Part shown: positions 52,510 to 61,736 of the stretch, in pieces | How the letters are laid out: every line of letters starts with the position of its first letter | Position numbering within the stretch: position 1 is the stretch's first letter | Notes under the pieces: model-generated | What the model was told of the DNA's origin: nothing | The model's input: the letters and a program-made list of their open reading frames with translations, nothing else | Databases searched by the model: none | Made by a program: the position numbers and the translations under genes | NCBI GenBank assembly: GCA_032622095.1 | Contig: CP136063.1 | Coordinates: 116,516,723 to 116,580,722, forward strand | Length of the DNA stretch: 64,000 nt | Reading direction: 5' to 3' | DNA from: Siphonodentalium dalli | Taxonomy: Eukaryota; Mollusca; Scaphopoda; Gadilida; Siphonodentaliidae

Positions 52510-52803
52510 GGCTGCCTAGCGTCACCAAATTTACCTTCTGGGAACCTCATTCTGCTTATGCCTCAAATGCTATGGGATACCTCGGATCAGATTGAAGTCC
52601 CCAGTTGAAGTTGGTGATGTTAACCTATTAGTCACCTCAATTATGCATTTTATCATCTGCAAATTAGGGGATATATACACTTCCCAGAAAGGAAAAAGTA
52701 ACCAAATAAATGTTAATTTGAGACTATACATGTTGATACTTCCCGAAAGATGAGGCCTAAGCAGAATGAGGCCCCCATATGGTGAATTTGGTGACGCCAG
52801 CCC
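52510..52803. mobile_element. Foldback/MITE-like element with about 55-bp inverted arms
   Basis: The left arm (52510-52565) and the reverse complement of the right arm (52751-52802) share ggct, gtcaccaaatt, acc, cctcattctgctta and gcctca with few mismatches. The arms enclose about 185 bp without coding potential. This matches the structure of a non-autonomous inverted-repeat element. I could not identify a convincing target-site duplication, and motifs from the arms also appear just outside (52,480) and at 54.06 kb, so a family with a complex history is likely. Confidence 0.6.
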
Positions 52804-52895
52804 GTTGTGAGGGGTAGCATGACTCACCAATGCTCACCAATGAGTAATTAGTAAAGAAAGGGTTAAAACTTGAGATATCATATGAGGTATGGTTC

Positions 52896-52909
52896 ATTGC
52901 CATGGTAAC
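52896..52909. promoter_or_regulatory. RFX X-box-like motif
   Basis: ATTGCCATGGTAAC matches the RFX X-box consensus (GTNRCC, short spacer, RGYAAC) at all positions but the first. RFX factors control ciliary genes in animals. No gene start is evident nearby, so function is uncertain. Confidence 0.25.
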
Positions 52910-52921
52910 AAGGCTAATTTA

Positions 52922-53386
52922 TCAAAACTCACTCAAAATGATACCAGAAAAATAATTCAAGAAATGAAATGAACTGTAACCTGATGATGTGTGTTTATGT
53001 AATACACGTGCTCTACATTGATGAAGCTCTTTCTTGAGCTTCTCATCTGATACGATTTGTAATGTATACGAGACTCTCGTTGTCACATGAAATAGAGACC
53101 CGTTCATTTGTAATACATAAGACACTCTTGTCGCATTTTCCAAACGATCTCGAAATTTGTTTTGGAACAGAATATAAACAATAACAATGTCAATCATGAC
53201 ACGTGACACAAGAATAATAAATCTGCAGCTAATAGCATCTTGAACAGCCACATAGCCTCTTTGATTGTTGTTCTGACGATCTAATGTCCAGTTCCATTGT
53301 TGATTAACTCCATCTTCTCTATGTTTCTGTAACAAAGGTGGATTTGTTATAGAAATAACTTCAATTAATCCACATAAATACTTCAA
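52922..53386 (-). CDS. Unrecognised 154-codon ORF, doubtful gene
   Basis: This is the longest ORF in the non-satellite part. The predicted product has no motif I recognise. It contains a hydrophobic stretch in the middle (around FIILVSRVMIDIVIVYILF) and a short internal duplication, TRVSYVLQ and TRVSYTLQ about 20 residues apart, mirrored in the DNA at about 53,050-53,140. There is no evident promoter or splice signal, and the surroundings are repeats. In AT-rich DNA an ORF of this size is uncommon but can arise by chance. It could be an exon read through into intron, or noise. Confidence 0.18.
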   Translation of the reverse strand: MKYLCGLIEVISITNPPLLQKHREDGVNQQWNWTLDRQNNNQRGYVAVQDAISCRFIILVSRVMIDIVIVYILFQNKFRDRLENATRVSYVLQMNGSLFHVTTRVSYTLQIVSDEKLKKELHQCRARVLHKHTSSGYSSFHFLNYFSGIILSEF

Positions 53387-54023
53387 AATGCAATTAAAGA
53401 TCCACCGTCCGATTTGACATCAAATAAAATGATAAGATCACGTCAATAAGCCCATTAATAGGAGGTTCTAAAAAGGGGAACGTTCTAACATGTTTAAACT
53501 TTTTGTCAGTCTAGCAATAATTACAATGATCATCTCTAATATTAAAACCCAACTCGTTGTTCTACCTCAAGTCCACAACCTTCTATCTTCCGAATTGGCA
53601 CTTTAGACCATACCTTATACAACAAGTCGACATTGGTATTCTAGAATGATCATGTCTCCCAAGTTATGCAAAATGAGTTCCATCTGACTGAGAAATAGTT
53701 TTTATACACAAATCGTTTGTATATGTCTCACTCATCGAGATTCGTGGGAAAGCTCCGAGACTCGACATTCAAAAAATAAATATTCCCGCTCTTCGGCCTC
53801 GACAATCTAGTTTACAAATGTCCAGCAGCTCATCCATTAACCCTGACAGAGTGTCCATACTTTCCCAAAGCAGTAGATATTAAAGAGCGTTCTCAACTTT
53901 GCACTTATTTTCAATGTAAAGCTGGCGGTTGCTTTTGCGGAATATCTTATTGTTTGTGACACACAACTGTTGATGATCTCAAGTGTTTTGCTGAAAATAA
54001 ACTTGCAAAAGACTAATTTGCAG
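53387..54023. other. Unique AT-rich stretch without recognised features
   Basis: No convincing ORF, repeat or RNA gene is seen. Base composition and scattered short A/T tracts fit intron or intergenic DNA. Confidence 0.5.
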
Positions 54024-54170
54024 TCAAATTGGACCGGGCAATCTGCAAGTAATGTGTGCCATTTGCAGAATGAGGTCCCCAGAGGGGTAGCATCACTAAA
54101 TTCACACTCTAGGGACCCTTCCTGTAAATGACAGGCACACTATGTGTAGTAAAATCGGACTGGGCATATG
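54024..54170. mobile_element. Small foldback element
   Basis: The segment tgtgtgccatttgcagaatgaggtccc (about 54,053-54,080) pairs with the reverse complement of the region around 54,111-54,150 (agggacc, cctgtaaatgacaggcacacta). Outside these arms two related direct copies, ggaccgggca and ggactgggca, lie at about 54,032 and 54,160. The internal motif aggggtagcatcactaaattcac is also shared with the foldback element at 52.5 kb. The pattern fits a small non-autonomous transposon related to that element. Confidence 0.45.
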
Positions 54171-54437
54171 TAAGCATAAGAATTACAAATAAATAGTTAT
54201 TCAAATTTGGTGAAAGAGACATACTCCCAAAATAAGATCGGATTATTTGATTGGTCTTGAAATTTATAGAAACAAACCACTAAACTGACGTTCTTGCTCG
54301 ACAGCCAGTGCAAACAGTTCAGGGCAGTCCACTGAGCCATAACCACACGATCTATGAATATTTCGTTAAACACGTGTGTAGTTTTCTAGCTTGATTTAAG
54401 ACAAAGGTTGCACATCCAAAAAGGGGCCTGTCAAGTG

Positions 54438-54449
54438 TGTTTGCTCATG
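54438..54449. repeat. Target-site duplication, left copy
   Basis: TGTTTGCTCATG matches TGTTTGCCCATG at 54735-54746 with one mismatch. The two copies flank the SINE candidate exactly at its AAAC tail and its 5' end, which is the footprint left by target-primed reverse transcription. Confidence 0.65.
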
Positions 54450-54734
54450 TTTGTTTGTTTGTTTGTTTATATTAGGGTCTATCGTCGTTCTAGCCGCTAG
54501 GCCACACACGACGTTGTCAATTTTACGGGTGGAGGAAAGAACACGCAGAGGCTTAATTTCACCGGGAAATGGTTCCACTGCGTGTAGAAACCACCGACCC
54601 CCGGGAAGCAACTGACAAACTTTCCCAGATACACGATTCCGGTAACCCTCCCTATGACCAGTTTCGTCAGCGCTGGGCGGCCTGTGACGGTGTAATTCAC
54701 ATGGCACTCTACCGACTGGACCACCGGGGGCCCC
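54450..54734 (-). mobile_element. tRNA-derived SINE candidate (285 bp)
   Basis: Read on the minus strand, the element starts ggggcccccggtgg at 54734. It has a polymerase III A-box-like motif TGGTCCAGTCGG at 54712-54723 and a degenerate B-box-like segment gggttaccggaatcg at 54634-54648, and it ends in an (AAAC)n tail at 54450-54468. A 12-bp direct repeat with one mismatch borders both ends. Length, box order, simple tail and target-site duplication together fit a short interspersed element whose head comes from a tRNA. Its relatively high GC content stands out from the AT-rich surroundings. Overlapping ORFs on both strands are by-products of that GC content. The B box has a 2-bp expansion, so this copy may be transcriptionally dead. 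Confidence 0.7.
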
Positions 54735-54746
54735 TGTTTGCCCATG
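54735..54746. repeat. Target-site duplication, right copy
   Basis: TGTTTGCCCATG is the partner of 54438-54449 and borders the 5' end of the minus-strand SINE candidate. Confidence 0.65.
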
Positions 54747-54898
54747 AGTGAATATGTCAGACTTAGAATCACTAAAATTGGACAAACTAATGAACCATAA
54801 TTCAGAAATAAGGACCGTAACTCAGTAATAAACTTGAGTCATAAATTCATTTGTATTATAATTACCACGTTGTTTGCATCGTTCATAGAGCACATGAG

Positions 54899-55071
54899 TG
54901 TAGTGTGAACTAAGATGTGGCTCCAATTAATCCGTTTGTTGCATATATTTGGTCGAGTATAAAAGGAGATGGTCCTAATAATGGCCGGATTCAGGGTCTC
55001 TCTTTAACTGTAGTGGCCAGTTCTTCTCATTGTATCATTAAACATGACTATGTAACTAAGCAAAACTATCA
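54899..55071 (+). mobile_element. Short LTR-like sequence with TATA box
   Basis: The segment begins tgtagtgtgaac and ends actatca, so it has TG...CA ends over 173 bp. It contains a strong TATA box, gtataaaagg (TATA at 54958), with an initiator-like tcag 33-36 bp downstream, and cattaaac as a possible poly(A) signal. It is followed at once by ttggtgacaagga, similar to the ttgg(c/t)gac start of internal regions in short-LTR Ty3/gypsy elements. No gag or pol follows and no second LTR was found, so at best this is a solo or truncated LTR. An ordinary TATA promoter is the main alternative. Confidence 0.35.
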
Positions 55072-56020
55072 TTGGTGACAAGGAAGCATGTTTTTTCTTT
55101 GGCAAAAACATTACAACTCAGAATTAATTTTGTTGAAACAAAACTCGGGTGAGTGGGGGAGATATATGAACATTCTCCGAACTTTAATTGTAGCCTCATT
55201 CACAGAAAATACATGCTTCAGTATCATCACTGATAGTTTTTCTTAGTTGTCATATTGAATGATAAAATGGGAGTAACTGGCCGTTATATGTTGTTGTAAA
55301 AATATGCAGGCAGGGGATGGGAAGATAAACTTAGACGAGTATTCAGTTCGAATTGATTTGAGATAATTCATTGGTGTAATTTGGAGATGTAATTATAAGC
55401 AAACACATTCAGGCAGGGGGTGGAAAGATACACTTAGACGATTATCCAGTTCGCATGGATTTGAGATAAACTATCATTGGTGACAAGGAACATGTTTTTT
55501 TTCTTTGGCAGAGGCATTACAATTCATAATGTTTTTGTTAAAAAAAACTCAGGTGGGGAGATAAATGAACATTTTCCGAACTTTAACTATAGCCTCCATC
55601 AAAGAACATACATGCTTCATTGTCATCAATTATAGTTTTTCAGCTTTTCTTAGTCGCATAGTCATCAGTGATAGTTTTTCTTAGTCGCATAGTCATATTG
55701 GACGATAAAATGGGAGTAACTGACCATTGAATGTTGATGTAAAAACATTCAGGCAGGGGCGGGAAGATAAACTTAGACGATTATCAAATTCGAATTGATT
55801 TGAGATAAATCATTGAAATTACATGCTTTACTGTCATCAATGATAGTTTGAGATAAATAACTGGAAATACATGCTTCGTTGTTATCAATGATAGTTGTTC
55901 TTTGTCGCATAGTTATATTGAATGATAAAATGACAGTTTTTCTTTACTCGCATAGTTATATTGAATGATAAAATCACAGTAACTGACCATTAGAAGTTGA
56001 TGTAAAAACATTCAATGTCA
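55062..56020. repeat. Nested direct duplication, about 0.95 kb
   Basis: A unit starting aaactatcattggtgacaag at 55062 reappears at about 55467 with the same order of blocks: catgttttttctttggca, gagata(t/a)atgaacatt, ccgaactttaa, tacatgcttca, gatagtttttctta, gataaaatgggagtaact, and a segment with aggcagggg and gataaacttagacga. That last segment occurs three times (about 55,305, 55,410 and 55,750). Further partial copies of tacatgctt, atgatagtt and ttgaatgataaaat extend to 56,020. The pieces look like successive partial duplications of one old element. I see no coding capacity. Confidence 0.75.
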
Positions 56021-56190
56021 ATACATCTGAAAAGAATCTTCAATTCACCGAAAAAGAATCACACGATTATGCCAAATATGTTTGTTGTTCGGGCAATTAC
56101 AATTTTATACGCCCATAATTACAACAATAAGACGTTGACTCCTTATAACGAACCAAAATATTTGGGTCGTATAGACTATATCTGATTTTG

Positions 56191-56203
56191 TGACGTCACC
56201 AAT
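56191..56203 (+). promoter_or_regulatory. CRE palindrome followed by CCAAT
   Basis: TGACGTCA at 56191-56198 is the full cAMP response element palindrome and overlaps a CCAAT motif at 56199-56203. The pair is a common promoter combination. No ORF or transcription start nearby supports a promoter, so this may be chance. Confidence 0.2.
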
Positions 56204-56254
56204 TATTATCTAATACCACGCTTCTTTTTTGAATTTGTACGACAACTTTTGTCG

Positions 56255-56521
56255 CACAGTAGATCGGTGGGCTTAAGGCATTAATGTCGTAATCGGAAAA
56301 TCTTGTTACTGTGTCTTTGGATTACAGGTATTGCAAATGAGAATTGTGAATATTGAATTACAAAGTAAGTTCATTCGTAGTGGTAGTAACGGGTAGTTTA
56401 CCTTTTATTGAGAAAATAAAACACAATGAATAACGACACTATAGTAACTACAGTCTACACCCTGCATGTGGGACGAGTGAATATAATAAGATTGACATCA
56501 CAAATTTCCCGATCTACTGTG
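56255..56521. mobile_element. Possible small inverted-repeat element
   Basis: CACAGTAGATCGG at 56255-56267 is the exact reverse complement of 56509-56521, framing 267 bp of AT-rich non-coding DNA. The related words ggtgggc and ttaa occur in direct orientation beside both ends. A 13-bp terminal inverted repeat and this size fit a MITE, but no target-site duplication is obvious. Confidence 0.35.
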
Positions 56522-57384
56522 AATAAGGTGGGCCTTTAATTTGCAGCACTTGGTACGGTACAATAGTGAGCGAAACGAAATACCCTATACGTAATATGGA
56601 ATTAATTGTTATCATAAGACCACCCACGTTTATTTAGAGCCCACCATTTCTGTACTTAATGGTCCTAACATTTACATCCAGTCTCATACAATACATGTAG
56701 TTCAAACCAATAAAGAAATTATATTCGGCAATTGACATATTCACGAGCATTATCAAAACGATGCTGGCAATGTACTACTGTTTACATTCTGCAAGTCGCA
56801 CAGAGCACGTTAATTTCACTGTAAACGAGAACTCGATAGAAGCTATAATTTAAGAATACCAAATGTAATTTGAGCAATGCCAACTGGGCTAATTATTTTC
56901 TACGTAGTTTCTAATGCACTTCGGCTTCTCTTTGTTCTTGGATTAAACCAATGAGAATGTCTGACAATTCCAAGAATATAGTTTTGACCAATAGAACTCT
57001 ACTACCTCGGAAAACTCTGTTAAGTTCCGGAGTAAACATTTCACTTCGATTAGAGAGCTTCTCAAGAGCAATGCATGCAGGATTAATATCGCAAATCAAA
57101 CAATTTCACCAATACAAACCAATTATTAGGCTTTGAAAATCTGTTATTACCCACCCAACCCCTTCTAACTGCCACCAGTAAGTACACCATGTATGGCGCT
57201 CTCAGCTCTGGTACCTTTGCCATGGCATCAACTTACACTCCCCCTCTTTTCCTTATATACTGGTAGACCAACCTCCACCAATGACTATCTACAATGTTGT
57301 TAGCTCAATTGTCCTCTTCGAAAATTGTACTTTTGATTTCAGATACATGTACATAAACATCAAGGTAGGCAATTATTTAGGCTC
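56522..57384. other. Unique AT-rich stretch, only short ORFs
   Basis: Two overlapping ORFs of about 60 codons on opposite strands (56911-57136) are the only open frames, and neither has recognisable content. No repeat or RNA gene is seen. Confidence 0.45.
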
Positions 57385-57905
57385 AAGAGGGACTGATGCT
57401 GAGGTGTATCATCATCTTGTCTTTTTGATGCCACCTAAATTATAAATGCCTTATATGCAGCTCATTAATCAATTTCAAAACCACTAGTCATGAACCTTAG
57501 TTGTTGCATTCTCCTGGTCTTTCCCCCAGTTATCCATGTAGGCGCCATAGGACATGAAGCTGAGATGTCGCACCCTTCTGGTCCTTTTCGCAGTTATCGA
57601 TGTAGGTGCCATAGGACATGGCGCTGATGTGTCGCGTTCATCCTTGTCCTAACACGCATTTTGCAGTTGCATAGTATCTCATATGAATCACCTGCTATGA
57701 CAGGACATGGCACTGATGTGTCGCATCATCCTTGTCCTAACCCGCATATTGCATTTGCATAGTATTTCATATGAATCACCTGGTATTACACGACATGAAA
57801 CTGAGGTGTTGCATCATCCTTGTCTTAACATACATTGGGAAGTAAGCACAGTGTCACATTGGCATTAAGTGACACGTTGTAAACATGTAGGACACGAGGC
57901 TGAGT
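57385..57905. repeat. Degenerate tandem repeat
   Basis: The motif gacatg(a/g)(a/c)(a/g)ctga followed by gtgt(c/t)gc and ccttgtc recurs at about 57,552, 57,617, 57,705, 57,793 and 57,888. The middle two units are about 88 bp long and share cgcat, ttgca, tttgcatagta and catatgaatcacctg; the earlier ones are about 62 bp and share gttatc(c/g)atgtaggcgccat or close forms. Units are diverged and of unequal length. No protein reading is evident. Confidence 0.7.
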
Positions 57906-58195
57906 CGTCGAGAGATATTACAAGGCATACGACACGAATTGTGCAAAACATCAATGTACAACATACAACATGGGATGTGTTGAACGGGTTAAAGCAACGG
58001 AAGATGTTCGCAATAAGGTTAGAATGTCGTTGGAATTTCGCCTTTGAATGTTCGCCGAAGAAGCACTACCGTATCAGGTATGGTGTTGGGAAGGCGCACC
58101 AGTTGACAAAAACATTTTTATCACAAATGTCTTCCATTCTATCACGCCTATCTACTAGTTATATACATGGCGTGAGTGGTCAATATGTGCTGTGA
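57869..58195 (+). CDS. Unrecognised 108-codon ORF, probably not a gene
   Basis: The frame starts inside the degenerate tandem repeat and runs into unique sequence. The predicted product has no recognised domain, signal peptide or membrane segment, and no promoter or splice context was found. I consider chance the more likely explanation. Confidence 0.1.
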   Translation: MTRCKHVGHEAESSRDITRHTTRIVQNINVQHTTWDVLNGLKQRKMFAIRLECRWNFAFECSPKKHYRIRYGVGKAHQLTKTFLSQMSSILSRLSTSYIHGVSGQYVL

Positions 58196-58234
58196 CGTAA
58201 TGATATTAGCAAAATGTCTTGTACTAAAAAAAAA

Positions 58235-58438
58235 TTAGTTTGCGCCTTGATCAACCCATACCCCTGTTGCCACCGCAAGTGTCCACTCAACCACGTGGCA
58301 GTTAGCATTGCCAATGCGATGCGGCCAAACAACAACTACAGCGCGGATCCACCGACCACCATCCACCGTGCACTTGCCATTTGGCCGTGGTGAAGTTTCC
58401 GTACAAAATGATGTTGAAAAATACCAAAGATGACACAA
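58235..58438 (-). CDS. Possible coding remnant in a GC-rich patch (67 codons)
   Basis: Between about 58,250 and 58,395 the GC content rises to roughly 55%, well above the surrounding DNA, and the minus strand is open through this patch. The product includes WIRAVVVVWPHRIGNANCH and no family I recognise. A donor-like aggggtatgg lies near its 3' end, but no good acceptor is visible at the other end. It could be an exon, an exon relic or a piece of a mobile element. Confidence 0.2.
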   Translation of the reverse strand: MCHLWYFSTSFCTETSPRPNGKCTVDGGRWIRAVVVVWPHRIGNANCHVVEWTLAVATGVWVDQGAN

Positions 58439-58610
58439 TAAATGAGGTTTGGTTGAGCACTGTTAAGGGGAATAAGCCAGATAATCTATTGTGTTGTTAT
58501 CTCAATCCATCTTATAAGTAGTCAACCTAAATCAAGTTGCCATAATGCACACTGAATCGGTTATTACTGTCGGTGACACGGGTGTTTGATGTTACCGAAT
58601 TATAAACTGC

Positions 58611-60560
58611 TAATAGCGAGTTTGCGATACCCGTCCGACGGGAACGGGTATAGGTGAATCGGTGAACATCGTCACGGTCACTTGGGTACTTTAAATGCAG
58701 CACATAAAGCGATAGCGATTTGGAACGGGTAGATGTGTCCCATTGACCGGTAACCTTTCACTACGATTTTCTCACTCAAAGGTTCATGAATTCCACGAAA
58801 TCCCAATCAGCTATGTGTTAACCTATTTATTGCAAGATGTCATGGGCAAATATTATTGATAAAGTTGTCATTTTAAGCCAGGTTTTATGTTCACATTCTC
58901 GAGGCGGCTTCTGGCACTTAGATAAATACGGAAGGCCGATCTTTTCACTAACAACTTTATTCACGGCGTTAATAGAGTGAGTAGATGGTGTTATAGACGC
59001 CGTCTCTACGATCTGAGACTGAAAAATCCTAATATATTAATACCCGTGGAAATTCACCCCGATTGTTTTTTTAAAATTAATTATCAGTTTCTGACAGGCG
59101 ACTGGGAAGGACCGGGACACACCGGATCGACCATGTGAGAAACGTTTGAAATCTGAACATGAAATTTGCTAAATCATAGCATCCAGACTGGCATCAAGCT
59201 TTCCAATTGTTGGAAATATTGAGACCCGACACCCCAAAACGTTGGGAAATTTACAACAGTTTATGATAGCCATTTCAGTCCAATGTTTTACTAATAATAG
59301 GAAAATATGCAAATGTTGGTCTAAAATCTACAAATTCTCCACTAAAAGATTGTTGGAAATTCAAACTGCGAGGACAACTTCAACCTATTGTTGGTGTGAA
59401 ATTTCCAACAAATGTTGTGTCATGTATATCACATTTCCAACTGTTGAACATTTGACCAAAGTTGAGGGTGAAACACCCCTGTCGTCACGTCCCTGCCTCA
59501 ACCCTTTGTATCAATATATCAATGTATCAATATATCGTGGATTTATCCATGTATTGTACATTTAAATACAACCGTTTAGTTACTTTATCATATGTAGGTG
59601 GGGACTGATTTCTAATTTTAATATATATTTACCATCTAAACTAACATGGCGCATTTGAACCACAAGACTGGTATATATTGTAGTGGGTATAATATAGGTC
59701 GCTAAAGACACGAATTACCTATACATACTATACAAAATCTTAAGCAAAATCAGAGTTTCAGCTGTTTTCTGTGTTTCGCACAGAAGTTAAGCAAACGCTC
59801 TTTATTCAATCCGTATAATAAACAGACTACATTTTAACACCTTTAATCGTTATCAAGTTTAATTCTTCAACCTACCTCCGGGTTTAGATCCCGAGAAAAA
59901 TCCCAATTATTGTGATAAATATTCCCTTGCCCCGACCCTTCGAGCTGTTGAATGATTCCAAACCAATTAATGTTTACTTAATATGACTAAATATTCCCCA
60001 ACTAAAATAAGGGACAAATTCGGTCTTATATCTGACTGAAAGTACACGTAGAACAGTATTAGACCCAGGTCTAAAACAATACATTTTACACCGATAATTG
60101 GATGGAAAATGTAGCTATAACGTAATGGTATATTCGAGCTATCAAATACATAATCTATTTGTCTGAAAATTCCAACCGATTGTGAACACTCGATCGGTCT
60201 ATGACTGTCTTGTAGAATCCTCTTGTTAAAAATGCTACCAAGATGAGTGAAAGAAAAGCACCAACTGCCGCCTCGTCCTTGATGAAAGCAACTGATTATC
60301 CTGAGGCCCATCTAATCTAAATAAAAAATTTCAACAACCCATAACGGTAAGTATAACATCGGCCACTAAAGCGAATGCGAATAACAATCTATCAAAATCA
60401 TAATATATTGTTTTGTTGCAGTTGGCTCACCATACATTACCAGTCGATGTGATGAATTCTACCCATAAACAATTTGCGATTACAAAACGTGTACCGGTAC
60501 GGGTAGCTACCCGTAGGCGTACCCGTACCCGTACCGGTTTGAAATCACAAACTCGCTAAT
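58611..60560. mobile_element. Possible 1.95-kb element bounded by inverted ends
   Basis: The left boundary reads ctaatagcgagtttgcgatacccgt in pieces that match the reverse complement of the right boundary near 60,543-60,560 (cacaaactcgctaatg). The shared core tagcgagtttg is followed in both by gat and an acccgt/acgggt-rich segment. The interior shows no transposase or other recognised gene; the longest frame is 114 codons on the minus strand (59967-60311) with no known domain. Inside, ttgttggaaat and atttccaac words recur in both orientations between 59,199 and 59,440, suggesting a further small inverted-repeat insertion. The boundary core is short, so chance or a shared repeat family is possible. 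Confidence 0.3.
60493..60538. repeat. GC-rich palindrome cluster
   Basis: ACCGGTACGGGTA (60493-60505) is the exact reverse complement of 60526-60538, so a 13-bp stem with a 20-base loop can form. Inside it, tacgggtagctacccgta is a perfect 18-bp palindrome. The word acccgt or its complement repeats several times over 50 bp. It stands out sharply in AT-rich DNA. Confidence 0.85.
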
Positions 60561-61083
60561 GAAAGGTAAGCCATTGGGCGAAGCCTGAATTGTGTGCCGT
60601 GCAAGACACTGTTAATATCCAATACTATTTTGTATTAAATTACACGGACTATGCACCCATGTTTGGCCTCCCTTGACATTCACGGTCCGGTCATTAGGGC
60701 CAGAGTTTTCTTCAGTATCATGTGTGCATGGTAAGTGTATTTCAGACACAAATAACATTTGGCTCATTCTTACTGACAGTCGACAACTGCTGGTATTTTT
60801 CAATAAATGTGTTTGTCCAGAACACATACCAGTAGTTAGTCTTAACAGTATCTACTGTAGGCCTATTTATCGCCATATTATGTCAATGTATTCGTATTTG
60901 TTTAGGCTCATTTGAGCAAAGTCCGTTTTATTTTATAAACACATGCATTTGTCTTAGTATTCCTTTTTTATTAAACTTTTTACCATAATTACCACAACAA
61001 GGAAATACTGAAATATTTTAAATATCAATGTGTAAGCAATGCGCACCGAGGAGAATGTTATAACATATAGCTTGTTGTAACAC
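60561..61083. other. AT-rich stretch with overlapping short ORFs
   Basis: Overlapping ORFs of 71 codons on the minus strand (60612-60827) and 80 codons on the plus strand (60673-60915) lie here. Neither has recognised content. No repeat or RNA gene is seen. Confidence 0.4.
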
Positions 61084-61257
61084 ATGGGCAAGCGTGGCTT
61101 GTTGCAAGTTGCTGGTGCTACCGCGGTGGGTCTGGCCTCTGTGGAAAGCTCGGTTATACACGAGAAAAGCTGGTGTTTAGAAGTTTTAGAAGGCGCTTCA
61201 TTTGTGAATTTTCCAATTATCGATTTGAAGGAAAAATTACTATCCTTAACAATGTAG
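61084..61257 (+). CDS. 57-codon ORF with signal-peptide-like start
   Basis: The first 70 bases are about 60% GC in an AT-rich context. The product starts MGKRGLLQVAGATAVGLASV, which has the build of a signal peptide or membrane anchor: basic residues at positions 3-4, a hydrophobic core at about 6-18, then small and polar residues. The C-terminal part (LEVLEGASFVNFPIIDLKEK) is not recognised. A stop follows at 61255. It may be a first exon, a small secreted protein or chance. No promoter or convincing splice donor is visible, and the start codon context is weak at -3 (C) but has G at +4. Confidence 0.25.
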   Translation: MGKRGLLQVAGATAVGLASVESSVIHEKSWCLEVLEGASFVNFPIIDLKEKLLSLTM

Positions 61258-61680
61258 TTTATAATATATAGCCATTTGCAGAACTATTTTGTTTGGAGGG
61301 AAACACACCGTAAAACAAAATATCTGAATGTTTAAGAATAATCAGTTTCGAGTGCTTAATATGTCTGCCAGATTATTGCAAACTTGGTTGAATAATATAG
61401 TTTTGTTGTATTGGTCATCAAACGGCTATCAAAAATAGTAAAATGAGTTTTGTTTATCTTGGCATTGTATCGTTTTACGACGTAGCAAAGAACGTTATTA
61501 ACGCACATGCTGTCTTAATGTAAATTGACCAACGGGGTTCGCGGTGTGTTATTTAAGTAAGTAAGCACTCTGAATGCGAACTGAAATTTTGCAATTGGGG
61601 GTCATCGAAGGTAAGCCCAGTCCCAGCTTTTGAGTAAAAAAATTCATGTCCCCCCCCCCCGGCTTACTGATGGGTGTTTT
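61258..61680. other. Unique stretch with a poly-C run
   Basis: No gene is seen. An 11-base C run lies at 61650-61660. The remainder is AT-rich without a clear repeat. Confidence 0.45.
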
Positions 61681-61736
61681 CAGTAAGTGTAGCGCATGTG
61701 TCAATTAATCTTGTATTTAGTTAAATTCACACTTAC

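Noticed and set aside
54396-54785. 129- and 91-codon minus-strand frames and a 60-codon plus-strand frame
   Set aside because: All lie over the GC-rich SINE candidate in different frames and have no protein-like content.
56911-57136. Overlapping frames of about 60 codons on both strands
   Set aside because: They are complementary shadows of each other with no recognised content.
57215-57237. Third X-box-like site around tttgccatggcatcaac
   Set aside because: The second half-site does not match the RFX consensus.
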